This document shows positions 56,013-64,000 of a stretch of DNA of 64,000 nt, in pieces. The notes beneath the pieces were generated by a model. It searched no databases, was not told the origin of the DNA, and saw nothing but the letters and a program-made list of their open reading frames with translations. Source of the stretch: Phaeobacter sp. 22II1-1F12B (lineage in GTDB: Bacteria > Pseudomonadota > Alphaproteobacteria > Rhodobacterales > Rhodobacteraceae); contig NZ_AQQP01000001.1 of assembly GCF_002210165.1 (NCBI RefSeq), positions 248,001 to 312,000 on the forward strand, read 5' to 3'. The translations under genes were made by a program, and so were the position numbers. Each line of letters starts with the position of its first letter. Within the stretch, counting starts at the first letter, position 1.

Positions 56013-58191
56013 CGTCGCGATCCTCTTTCTCAACGGTCTGGACCGACGCCTTGTCGCCCTTGGAAAGGCTGGCGATGTCCTTGGCGTTGCGAAGGACGTC
56101 CGTCATCCGGCCCATGGAGCTGCCTTCGATACCGATTTCCTTCATCAGGTTGTCTATCATCGGAGCCTGCACGCGGTACCGCAGGGCGCTGTCGATCACC
56201 TCGTCGGTGACGTTCTTGCCGCCTGATGCGCCGCCGCCATTCATCCCGTCAACGTGAAGGATCTTGATGCCGTCAATCTTTTCCATCGGGCGGACGCTTT
56301 CCCGGACGATGCCTTCGAGACGATCCAGCAAGGCGGCGCGGAGACGACCGGCGCGGGCGTCTTCGGACAGGACGTTTTCGGCCTCGTTAAGCTGACGCGC
56401 GCCTTCGGCATCCACGCCGAATTTCTCGGCGGCAGCAGCGGCGAGGATCTTTTCGGCTTCGGCAGTCGCGGCAGCGGCGATGCGGCGCGCTTCGGCTGTC
56501 GACTTGGCGGCTTCCATCTCGGCCTGCGCCTTGGCGGTAAGGGCCAGCGCCTCGCGTTCAGCTTCGCGATGGGCGGCGATCATGTCGGTCATCTTGCGAC
56601 GTTCGGCAATCTCGCGTTCGCGCATGGTAAAGGCCTGTTCCTCGGCCTGAATAGCCTTGCCGCGCTGGGTCTCGGCGGCGGCGACGGCGATGCTGCGTTC
56701 CTCGCTTTTCTTGGCCAGTGCGATGGCCCGGTCCTCACGGGCGAGATCGACCTTGAGATCGAGTTCAACCGCGATCTGGCGCAACTCCTGATCGGTAAGA
56801 AGCTGGGCCTCTTTCACCCCGCGTTCTGCGGTCAGGCGGGCGCGTTCGATTTCCTCGTCCGAGGCAATCTCTGCCTCTTGTACGGCCTGACGCTTGGCGA
56901 CCTGAAGAGATTCAAGATGCCGTTCCCGGGCGATGCGCAATTCGTCGAGCGCGCGATCCTGCGCCAGCTTTTCGGCCTCGGCGCCCTGATTGGCGACGAT
57001 TTCCGCGCGACGGCGAGCGCTTTCCGCCTTGGCCAGTTCCTGCGCCTTGATCGTCAGGGCGATCTTGCGGTCCTGTTCGGCGAGTTCAAGCGCACTTTGC
57101 CGTGCGATATTGAGCCGTTCCTGCGTTTCTGCCCGGGCGATGCGTGCCTCTTCGAGGGAGAGTTCCAGCGCGATGGCCTCTTTTTCCGTGAGTTCGCGCA
57201 TCTTGAGATCGGCTTCGTCCAGCGCGCGGCGGCGCTTCAGATCTAGCTTCTGGGCTTCTTCCTCTTTCTCGATCCGTTCCTGTGTCAGTCGGCGTTCCTG
57301 CATAACGCGGGCGATTTCGACCGCTTCGCTGGATTGCAGCCTTGCCTGTTCCGCTTCCTGATCGCGCACGGCCCGTTCGCGCACCAGTTCGGTTTTCTGG
57401 GCGGCGCGGCGGGTTTCAATTTCCTGCTCTTGCGCAAGCTGGGCGTATTCAGTCTCGCGGTCGATTTCGAGAACCTTGCGCTGGGTGTCGAGATTCTGGT
57501 TCCGGATTTCGACAAGGGTGCGTTGTTCGATCTCGTTCCGCAGCTTGCGGCGGGTTTCGATGGTCTCGGTCAGCTGGGTGAGACCCTCGGCGTCAAAGCT
57601 GTTGGAAGGATCGAAGTATTCCAGCCCGGTCTGGTCGAGATCGACGATAGACACGTTTTCAAGTTCAAGCCCGTTGGCGGAAACTGTGCCTTCGGCAAGG
57701 GCTCGGACGGCTTCGGCATAGTCATGGCGGTTTTCATGCAGTTCCTCGAGTGAGCGCTGTGCCGCAACGGAACGCATGGCGGCGGAGAACTTGCCTTCGA
57801 GAAGCTCGGTGAGACCCGCACGGTCCAGCGTTCTGCGACCAAGCGTCTGGGCGGCGGCGGCGACCTGATCTTTCGAGGCACCGACACGCACAAAGAATTC
57901 AGCATTCAGATCGACACGCATCCGGTTCTTGGTGATCAGGGCGTGATCGTTTTCGCGAACCACGCTGATGCGCAGGACACCCATGTTCACGGGTGTAATT
58001 TCATGAAGGACCGGTATGACGAAGGCGCCACCGTTCACCACGACCTTTTCGCCCATGAAACCCGTGCGAACAAAGGCCGTATCCTTGGTCGACCGCCGAT
58101 AGAGCCATCGGAGGATGTAGACAGCAACCGTTATCACGATCGCGGCGACGATGATCCACAGCAGGAGTGCGCCAATTAGATCCGAGGACAT
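56005..58191 (-). CDS. Flotillin/SPFH-domain protein with very long coiled coil
   Basis: 728 residues: one N-terminal membrane helix (LIGALLLWIIVAAIVITVAVY, split, about 5-28), an SPFH/flotillin domain (about 45-205; GAFVIPVLHEITPVNMG, ELENVSIVDLDQTGLEYF), then 400 residues of Glu/Ala/Arg heptads (about 215-620; many QE, ER, AE repeats) and a C-terminal conserved tail. Similar to YqiK-type flotillins that organise membrane microdomains. It is placed inside an ABC transporter/enzyme operon, 24 bp downstream of the TIM-barrel gene, which is unusual. Confidence 0.88.
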   Translation of the reverse strand: MSSDLIGALLLWIIVAAIVITVAVYILRWLYRRSTKDTAFVRTGFMGEKVVVNGGAFVIPVLHEITPVNMGVLRISVVRENDHALITKNRMRVDLNAEFFVRVGASKDQVAAAAQTLGRRTLDRAGLTELLEGKFSAAMRSVAAQRSLEELHENRHDYAEAVRALAEGTVSANGLELENVSIVDLDQTGLEYFDPSNSFDAEGLTQLTETIETRRKLRNEIEQRTLVEIRNQNLDTQRKVLEIDRETEYAQLAQEQEIETRRAAQKTELVRERAVRDQEAEQARLQSSEAVEIARVMQERRLTQERIEKEEEAQKLDLKRRRALDEADLKMRELTEKEAIALELSLEEARIARAETQERLNIARQSALELAEQDRKIALTIKAQELAKAESARRRAEIVANQGAEAEKLAQDRALDELRIARERHLESLQVAKRQAVQEAEIASDEEIERARLTAERGVKEAQLLTDQELRQIAVELDLKVDLAREDRAIALAKKSEERSIAVAAAETQRGKAIQAEEQAFTMREREIAERRKMTDMIAAHREAEREALALTAKAQAEMEAAKSTAEARRIAAAATAEAEKILAAAAAEKFGVDAEGARQLNEAENVLSEDARAGRLRAALLDRLEGIVRESVRPMEKIDGIKILHVDGMNGGGASGGKNVTDEVIDSALRYRVQAPMIDNLMKEIGIEGSSMGRMTDVLRNAKDIASLSKGDKASVQTVEKEDRDDD

Positions 58192-58215
58192 TTCGATTTC
58201 TCCTATGCGGTCGAG

Positions 58216-59049
58216 TTACGAGAACCTGATTGATTTGAATTTGCGGGTCTGGTCGGTCAGCGCGCGTTCTGTCGGGAGCCTCTCCATCGAAGACGCGCCG
58301 TAGAAGCCGTGGCAGTGTTCGGCGTGACGCAGCACGTAGGCGGCGTCGTCGGGTTCGGCGACCGGGCCGCCGTGCACCAGAACAAGCACGTCTTCGCGGA
58401 TTTCCATCGCGGCCTTTGCCCAGCGATCGACGATTTCAGGCACCTGATCGAGCGTCGTCGCGGTTTCCGCGCCGATGCTGCCGCCCGTGGTCAGGCCCAG
58501 ATGGCAGACGATGATGTCCGCGCCGGCGCGGGTCATCGCGCGGGCGTCTTCTTCGGAAAACACGTAGGGCGTGGTGAAAAGACCCTTTTCATGAGCCGCT
58601 GCGATCATGTCGACTTCGAGCTGGTAGGACATACCGGTTTCCTCAAGGTTTGCCCGGAACATCCCGTCGATCAATCCGACAGTCGGAAAGTTCTGAACCC
58701 CTGCAAATCCGACGCGCTTGAGATCATCGAGAAAGCTTGAGAAGAGACAGAACGGATCGGTCCCGTTCACACCTGCGAGCACCGGCGTGTGCTTGACCAC
58801 GGGCAGAACCTCGCTCGCCATTTCCATGACGATGTCATTCGCGTTGCCATAGGCCATCATGCCGGCCAGCGAACCGCGTCCGGCCATGCGATACCGTCCG
58901 GAGTTGTAAATGACGATGAGGTCGATGCCGCCTTCTTCTTCGCATTTTGCCGAGAGCCCGGTACCCGCGCCGCCGCCGACGATGGGGATACCTGCGTTTC
59001 GCATTTCCTGAAATTTGGCGACAAGCGCCGCGCGGTCATGATGCGACAT
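58216..59049 (-). CDS. TIM-barrel protein of the phosphoenolpyruvate hydrolase-like family (Tm-1 C-domain type)
   Basis: 277 residues. The family (TIM-barrel signal transduction/PEP hydrolase-like) is seen in [66 protein letters not shown] and [16 protein letters not shown]. In plant Tm-1 the same barrel is fused behind a UPF0261 domain; here that UPF0261 domain is on the neighbouring protein, whose stop overlaps this start. Enzymatic activity is not established for the family. Confidence 0.88.
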   Translation of the reverse strand: MSHHDRAALVAKFQEMRNAGIPIVGGGAGTGLSAKCEEEGGIDLIVIYNSGRYRMAGRGSLAGMMAYGNANDIVMEMASEVLPVVKHTPVLAGVNGTDPFCLFSSFLDDLKRVGFAGVQNFPTVGLIDGMFRANLEETGMSYQLEVDMIAAAHEKGLFTTPYVFSEEDARAMTRAGADIIVCHLGLTTGGSIGAETATTLDQVPEIVDRWAKAAMEIREDVLVLVHGGPVAEPDDAAYVLRHAEHCHGFYGASSMERLPTERALTDQTRKFKSIRFS

Positions 59050-61235
59050 CAGGCATTCCTTTTCCTGGAAGAGTGAAGAACGGGCATGGCGTCCAGAACC
59101 GCATTTGCGAATTCTTCAGAGTTGATGTGAGCGTTGATGCGAGTCACTCGGCGGTTACCTCCCTGATTCACGTTACTCTCGATGGTGGTGAACAGGGTTT
59201 CGCGGGCCTCGGGGTCGTGGAACGGCTGATCCGGCGCGTCGAGCGCGGAAACGCCGCCTTCGGGCAGCAGGAATGTCATTGGTCCCTGCATCTGGTTCAG
59301 GCGCTGCGCGATCCATTCCCCGATTTGCCTGCATTCTTCGGCGGTCGTGCGCATCAGGGTGACGCTATCATTGTGGATCACGAATTTCCGCGAGGAGAAC
59401 CTGTCCGGCACCGAGTTGCGCGGCCCGAAATTCACCATGTCCAGCGCGCCGACGGACCCGACATAGGGAACACCGGTGCGGATGTTCGCGCCGAACCGAT
59501 CCTCGGTGGCTCGGAACACGCCGCCGACCAGCATATCCGCCACCTCGGTCGTGGTCAGGTCGAGTACGGTTTCGATGTCGCCATTGTCGACAAGGGATTC
59601 CATGGAGCGCCCGCCGATGCCGGTCGCATGAAAAGTCAGGCAGTCAAAATCAGGCTCTAATTGGCGCGTTAGCCTCTGTATCAGCGGGGTTGTGACGCCG
59701 AACATGGTCAGGCCGACGGTTGGCTTTGTCTCTGCGCCGAGAGATTTGTCGGCGCGGGACGACGGCAGATCGGCTGCCATTCCTGCCATCGCGCGCGCCG
59801 CGTTGCCCAAGACCTTTAGCGTTATGCGGTTCAGCCCCTGAACGTCTGCGACGGAATGCATCATCATGATGTCGGAGGACCCGACATATTGCGCGACGTC
59901 GCCGGCTGCGACCGTGGAAACCATGACTTTGGGGATCCCAAAAGGAAGCGCCCTCATGCCGGCGGTGGCGAGGCTTGTGCCGCCGGAACCGCCCGCCGAA
60001 AGGATGCCGCCAATGCCGCGTTCCCGGGCGATCCAGTTTTCGAATGCCTTGGCCATCGCGCTGACCGACTGCCCACGATCGCCGGTCATCACGGATTGGG
60101 TGCCGCCACGTGCCATGCTGGCGATCTGCGCAGGGGTGACATCGGCGCGGGACGGCTTGCCGGAGGTCGACAGATCGACTGTCTTGACCGGCAGCCCCAG
60201 CGCCTTAATCCGATCTGCCATATAGTTCAATTCGCGCGCTTTAGTGTCGAATGTACCCACAACGAGTACTGTCCGGCCGACCCGTTCCGCATAGGGGATA
60301 TGAAACACGTTCTCGGGGGCTGGCTCGGGCGCAGGTTTGCTTTCCACCACTATCGCGCCGGGCACATTCCAGCGGTTCGGCATTTGTGTAACTGGGTGAA
60401 AGTCTGAGACCTTCTGATCTCCGCTGCGATTAACCCTGTAGACCTCGGCCATCTGCTCGGCAACAACGGCCTGCTCGCCGGGGGAAGGCTCGGGCATTTC
60501 ATCTTCGCTGTGTCTGCCAACACCAAGCAGGCGTTGTTGCAGGTCGCGATCCGCAGCCAGTGCCTTGGCGTCCATGATGCGGTTGATCCGCCCGTTGACC
60601 ATGATCCCAACGCGGTCCGAGACGGAGGTGGCGACACCGATGTTCTGTTCAATGACGAGGATCGCCATTTCATCTTCGGCGGCAAGCCGGACCAGCATGT
60701 CACGCACCTGATCGACGATCACCGGAGCCAGACCTTCGGTCGGTTCATCCATGATCATCAGTTTCGGGTCGGACAGCAAAGCGCGGGAGATCGCAAGCAT
60801 CTGCTGTTCCCCGCCAGAAAGCTGGGCACCGCCATTGTTGCGCCGTTCGGCCAGACGGGGAAAGGTTTGATAAATCCGCTCCGGACTCCAACTGGCGTCG
60901 CGCGTTGTCTTGGCCGCGAGGCGCAGATGTTCGTCGACCGTCAGGCTTGGCCATACCCGGCGTCCTTGCGGGACATATCCTATGCCAAGCCGGTGAATTT
61001 CATGCGGTTCGAGGTGGGAAATCTCGCGGCCCATCGCGCGGATCGATCCGCTTTCGGCCTTTTTAAGCCCTGTGATGGTGTTGCACAGGGTCGTTTTGCC
61101 CATGCCGTTGCGCCCGACGATAGAGAGAACGCCGGATTCCAGAGTAAAGCCGACACCTTGCAGCGCATGGCTTTCGCCGTAATAGACCTGCAGATCTTCT
61201 ACCTGAAGAACGGCTTTGCCGCGTCGTTCAGCCAT
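59049..61235 (-). CDS. LivF-type ABC ATPase fused to Tm-1-like (UPF0261) domain
   Basis: 728 residues with two parts. Residues 1-240 are a LivF-like ATPase: Walker [10 protein letters not shown] (41-49), Q-loop [13 protein letters not shown], signature [15 protein letters not shown] (139-153), Walker [14 protein letters not shown]. After a linker rich in Glu/Pro (245-320), residues 321-728 are a UPF0261/Tm-1-like ATP-binding domain ([56 protein letters not shown]). The frame is continuous. The start overlaps livG by 8 bp. Confidence 0.92.
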   Translation of the reverse strand: MAERRGKAVLQVEDLQVYYGESHALQGVGFTLESGVLSIVGRNGMGKTTLCNTITGLKKAESGSIRAMGREISHLEPHEIHRLGIGYVPQGRRVWPSLTVDEHLRLAAKTTRDASWSPERIYQTFPRLAERRNNGGAQLSGGEQQMLAISRALLSDPKLMIMDEPTEGLAPVIVDQVRDMLVRLAAEDEMAILVIEQNIGVATSVSDRVGIMVNGRINRIMDAKALAADRDLQQRLLGVGRHSEDEMPEPSPGEQAVVAEQMAEVYRVNRSGDQKVSDFHPVTQMPNRWNVPGAIVVESKPAPEPAPENVFHIPYAERVGRTVLVVGTFDTKARELNYMADRIKALGLPVKTVDLSTSGKPSRADVTPAQIASMARGGTQSVMTGDRGQSVSAMAKAFENWIARERGIGGILSAGGSGGTSLATAGMRALPFGIPKVMVSTVAAGDVAQYVGSSDIMMMHSVADVQGLNRITLKVLGNAARAMAGMAADLPSSRADKSLGAETKPTVGLTMFGVTTPLIQRLTRQLEPDFDCLTFHATGIGGRSMESLVDNGDIETVLDLTTTEVADMLVGGVFRATEDRFGANIRTGVPYVGSVGALDMVNFGPRNSVPDRFSSRKFVIHNDSVTLMRTTAEECRQIGEWIAQRLNQMQGPMTFLLPEGGVSALDAPDQPFHDPEARETLFTTIESNVNQGGNRRVTRINAHINSEEFANAVLDAMPVLHSSRKRNA

Positions 61236-62013
61236 GGCCGTCTCCTAAGTAGATGGCCTGAACTTCGGCGTCGTTTTCAATTTCTTCCGGCGTGCCTTCC
61301 TTGAAGACGCGCCCGTTGTGCATCATCGAAACATATTCCGAGACGCGCAGCGCGACGTCGAGATCGTGTTCGATGATGACATAGCCGATATGCGATGGCA
61401 GGGCGCCGAGAATGGCAACGAGATCGCGCCTTTCCGTTGGCGAAAGACCGGCCGCCGGCTCATCGAAGAGGATGAAACGGGGCGCGCCTGCAAGAGCAAA
61501 GGCGATTTCAAGCTGCCGCTTGCGACCATGCGACAGCGTCGCGACCTGAAGGTCGGCGTCGTCGTAAAGATGGACGGCCATGAGGATTGACCGGGCCTGT
61601 TCCATATTGGCATCCCTATCGCGGGGCCGGAGCAGCGAGAACCGGCGGCGCGATACGCCGCGACAGGCAAGATAAACGCTTTGGAGAATGGTCAGCCCGT
61701 CGAAGAGCTGTGAAATCTGGTAGGTCCGGCGCAAACCGCGCCGGATCCTGTCATGTGCGGGGATCGTTGTGATGTCTTCGCCGAAAAAGCGGATTCGACC
61801 GTAGGTACAATCGAAATCCCCTGTAACCGCGTTGAACAGAGTCGTTTTTCCGGCTCCATTCGATCCCAGAACCGCGCGGCGTTCACCGGCGGCGATCTTC
61901 ATATTGATGTCGGACAGCGCCACGAGCGCACCGAAATGACGTGCCACGCCATCCATCTCCAGCGCGTACGAGCCGGTGCTGGACAGACGGGTATTTTCAC
62001 TTAGCAATGCCAT
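61228..62013 (-). CDS. LivG-type ABC transporter ATP-binding protein
   Basis: 261 residues. Walker A GSNGAGKTTLFN, IRRGLRRTYQISQLFDGLT, the signature region TLSHGRKRQLEIAFALAG (LSHG instead of LSGG, common in LivG), Walker B FILFDEPAAGLSPTER and H-loop VIIEHD. It pairs with the LivF-fusion ATPase to drive a branched-chain-type (HAAT) importer. It follows the binding-protein gene by 21 bp. Confidence 0.93.
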   Translation of the reverse strand: MALLSENTRLSSTGSYALEMDGVARHFGALVALSDINMKIAAGERRAVLGSNGAGKTTLFNAVTGDFDCTYGRIRFFGEDITTIPAHDRIRRGLRRTYQISQLFDGLTILQSVYLACRGVSRRRFSLLRPRDRDANMEQARSILMAVHLYDDADLQVATLSHGRKRQLEIAFALAGAPRFILFDEPAAGLSPTERRDLVAILGALPSHIGYVIIEHDLDVALRVSEYVSMMHNGRVFKEGTPEEIENDAEVQAIYLGDGHG

Positions 62014-62034
62014 GTCAGGCGCCAGTCCGGAACA

Positions 62035-63279
62035 TCAGGGGCAGCTTGGGTTCTCGCGGCTGACCGCGCCCAGCGCCCTGAACTCTTCCTTGTCGATGCC
62101 GAGGGTCTGATTGACCTGCGACGTCGTCTGGATGAGCTTGTTCACGAGGTTGCCATCCGGTCCTTCGACCACTTCAGTCAGGTAGATGTCGGCAATCGCG
62201 TTGCGGTTTTCGTCAAGCGATACCTTGCCCGTCGGGGTTTCGAACTCGAGATTGGCAAGGGCTTCGCGGTAGGCTGCCGGGTCCGAGAGATCACCGCCGG
62301 TTTCCTCGAGTGCGAGCAGGGCCGCTTTCATCCCGATGTAGTACCCATGCGCAAAGAGCGAAGGCGACGGGAACGCACCGTCTGTGTTCTTGTACTCATC
62401 GACAAAGGAAAGCCAAGCTTCGCTGTCATTGGTATCGGCTGTCGGACCGGCGGCCGGCGTTCCGATCAGGATGTCGCGCAGGCGTCCTTCGGAAGTCAGC
62501 ACGGTCTGGTCGACCGTAATAGACCCACCGATAAGCGGAGCCTCGCCTCCGGCCTGCTGGTATTGGCTGAGGAAGTTCACCGCATCGGCGCCGCCCAGAG
62601 CGACATAGATCGCATCTACATCATCAGGAATAGCCGCGATGACCGACGAGTAGTCCTTGTTCCCGATAGGAACCCATGACTTGGACGGCACGGTGCCGCC
62701 AGCGTTGCAGAATTCAGCCATAAAGCCAAAGACTTGCGTGTAGGGAAAGGAATAATCCTCGGCCACGGTCGCGACGGACTGGTAACCCTTTTCGTTGTAG
62801 ACGTAGGTGCCCAAGCCGGCCATCCACTGCGCGCCGTCTGTCGAGAAGCGGAAGAAGTTGTCGGCCGGATCGCGGAACGTGGTGTCCTGCGCGGCAGACG
62901 ACCCGTTGATAAAGGTCACATCGGGTTGCGTCTTGGCGTAGTCCTTGACGGCGATGCCTTCGTCCCCGGAAAGAGGGCCGACGAGCACCTTGACCCCATC
63001 CTGTTCGACCAACTTACGTGCGGCACGGACCGCACTGTCGGGAGAGGCATCGGAAGAGCCGCGGATGATCTCGATCTCATGTCCGGCAACTTCGCCGCCG
63101 AATTCGTTGACGGCGGTCATTGCGCCGCGCTCGCCGTCTTCGCCAAGCACGGTGAACGCGCCTTCGAAGGTAGCCAGCAGGCCGATCTTGATCGCGCCAT
63201 CCTGTGCGAGCGCGATGCTCGGAAGCGTGAGCGCCGTGGACAGCGTCAGCGCGAGCAGGTTGCGTTTTGTGATCCTCAT
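62035..63279 (-). CDS. Periplasmic binding protein, LivJ/HAAT type
   Basis: 414 residues with a signal peptide (MRITKRNLLALTLSTALTLP, cleavage after ALA). Type I periplasmic binding fold (Peripla_BP_6): AIKIGLLATFEGAFTVLGED, KVLVGPLSGDEGIAVKDYA, DAIYVALGGADAVNFLSQY. Ligand not predictable; it may be an amino-acid or aromatic/amide-like molecule. Unlike the usual order, the gene sits between livM and livG. Confidence 0.92.
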   Translation of the reverse strand: MRITKRNLLALTLSTALTLPSIALAQDGAIKIGLLATFEGAFTVLGEDGERGAMTAVNEFGGEVAGHEIEIIRGSSDASPDSAVRAARKLVEQDGVKVLVGPLSGDEGIAVKDYAKTQPDVTFINGSSAAQDTTFRDPADNFFRFSTDGAQWMAGLGTYVYNEKGYQSVATVAEDYSFPYTQVFGFMAEFCNAGGTVPSKSWVPIGNKDYSSVIAAIPDDVDAIYVALGGADAVNFLSQYQQAGGEAPLIGGSITVDQTVLTSEGRLRDILIGTPAAGPTADTNDSEAWLSFVDEYKNTDGAFPSPSLFAHGYYIGMKAALLALEETGGDLSDPAAYREALANLEFETPTGKVSLDENRNAIADIYLTEVVEGPDGNLVNKLIQTTSQVNQTLGIDKEEFRALGAVSRENPSCP

Positions 63280-63332
63280 GTCTTTTTCCTCCCTGGAAGT
63301 TTGAATTGGATCGTCTTTTAGGAACCCTCTCC

Positions 63333-64000
63333 TCAGGGGTCCGGTCGTAATGAGTTCTGTTTCAAATAGGGTTTGGCCTTCTCCCAGAGGCCGAGCATGC
63401 CGTCAGGCGATACAAAGACCACGCCCAGAAAAACGAGGCCGATCAGGGTGTTGAAGCGTTCTGCCCCGACGATATCGATGGCAAAGGTCTGCATCATCAC
63501 CACAAGGATCGAGCCGAGGAATGGCCCGATGGGGTGCCGCAAACCGCCGATGACGGCGATGATGAGAATGTTGACCGCCGCGCCGACCCCGATGGTGCCG
63601 GGGCTGATACGCCCCTGGAACCAGACGAGAAGCACTCCGGCCAACCCGGCAATCGCGCCGGAGAGGAACCACGCAAAGACCTTGTGCGCTGTCGTGTTGT
63701 AGCCGATGGCGCGCATCCTGCGCTGGTTGTCTCGAGTCGCCTGAAGGGTGAGGCCAAAGGTCGATTGAGCGCCGTATAGGACAGCCGCGTAGCATATCGA
63801 TGCGGTGCCAAGGCAGAGGTAGTAGAAAGGCAATGGATCGCGCCAGTTGACGCCGAACACTTCGGGTGCGCGCAGACCCGCATAGCCCGGAAAACCGTTG
63901 AACAGAGTATAGTTTTGCTGAGCAAAGTAGAAAGCTGCCGTGGCGACGGCGAGGGTGATCATGATGGTATAGATGCCCTCGGTTCTCACGGCGATTAGCC
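63333..64000 (-). CDS. LivM-type ABC transporter permease, partial (5' end outside window)
   Basis: The frame is open to the window edge (about 222 codons seen). Hydrophobic helices and the LivM motif TEGIYTIMITLAVATAAFYF, then RDNQRRMRAIGYNTTAHKVF (EAA-like loop) and GRISPGTIGVGAAVNILIIAVIGG, support the call. The first in-frame start within the window (GTG 63989) is internal, since LIAV continues upstream in frame. LivH and the promoter presumably lie beyond base 64000. Confidence 0.9.
   Translation of the reverse strand, partial: LIAVRTEGIYTIMITLAVATAAFYFAQQNYTLFNGFPGYAGLRAPEVFGVNWRDPLPFYYLCLGTASICYAAVLYGAQSTFGLTLQATRDNQRRMRAIGYNTTAHKVFAWFLSGAIAGLAGVLLVWFQGRISPGTIGVGAAVNILIIAVIGGLRHPIGPFLGSILVVMMQTFAIDIVGAERFNTLIGLVFLGVVFVSPDGMLGLWEKAKPYLKQNSLRPDP

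Noticed and set aside
1-64000. Mobile elements, prophage, CRISPR arrays, tRNA or rRNA genes
   Set aside because: No transposase, integrase, repeat-spacer pattern or RNA gene was recognised on reading the window; the accessory regions show no flanking direct repeats that I could see.

Overview
The window looks like chromosomal DNA of a marine Rhodobacteraceae (Roseobacter-type alphaproteobacterium). Evidence: the regB / senC-regA redox regulator pair with ahcY nearby; the rho-mnmE and maf-aroE-coaE-dnaQ blocks diverging from one intergenic gap; many 4-bp ATGA overlaps; hemJ; and osmolyte/amine transport and demethylation genes. No transposon, phage, CRISPR array, rRNA or tRNA was recognised.

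Layout. (1) 1-2.96 kb: mnmE (cut by the window edge), rho and hemJ run leftwards. A 0.4-kb AT-rich gap carrying a perfect DnaA box separates them from maf-aroE-coaE-dnaQ running rightwards; this is a good candidate for oriC. (2) 5.7-31 kb is housekeeping: secB-fxsA, timA-mltA-smr, an MFS transporter, hslVU, then a long leftward block (regB, a PAS-only membrane protein, tsaE, amgK, murU, addB, addA, trxA), the divergent senC-regA-GT61, an HD phosphohydrolase, ahcY, an alanine/glycine symporter and a UspA protein. (3) 31-38.2 kb: DUF2853, EVE protein, gpsA, tsaD, hemD, a mitofilin-like protein and hemY.

(4) 38.3-54.0 kb is an accessory catabolic region. It holds three Rieske non-haem iron oxygenases, a PotBCA-type ABC importer with a separately transcribed binding protein, a SAM methyltransferase, a class III aminotransferase, a GcvT-like aminomethyltransferase, two phytoene-dehydrogenase-like flavoproteins and a BetI-like TetR regulator. 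The identical 15-bp sequence TGAGCGCTCAAATAA, containing the perfect palindrome TGAGCGCTCA, occurs four times, in front of each of the four transcription units. I read this as one TetR-controlled regulon for import and stepwise N-demethylation/deamination of an N-methylated (betaine- or polyamine-like) compound. The substrate is unknown, and no Rieske reductase is present.

(5) 54.1-64 kb is a second unusual leftward operon, lacking the operator and continuing beyond the window. It encodes a branched-chain-type ABC importer (LivM, binding protein, LivG) whose LivF ATPase is fused to a Tm-1-like (UPF0261) domain. Next come the TIM-barrel partner that forms the other half of Tm-1-type proteins, a 728-residue flotillin-like protein, a SRPBCC protein, and a second SRPBCC domain fused to a quinone-oxidoreductase-like MDR enzyme. 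Its function is unknown; it is the best candidate here for an undescribed system.
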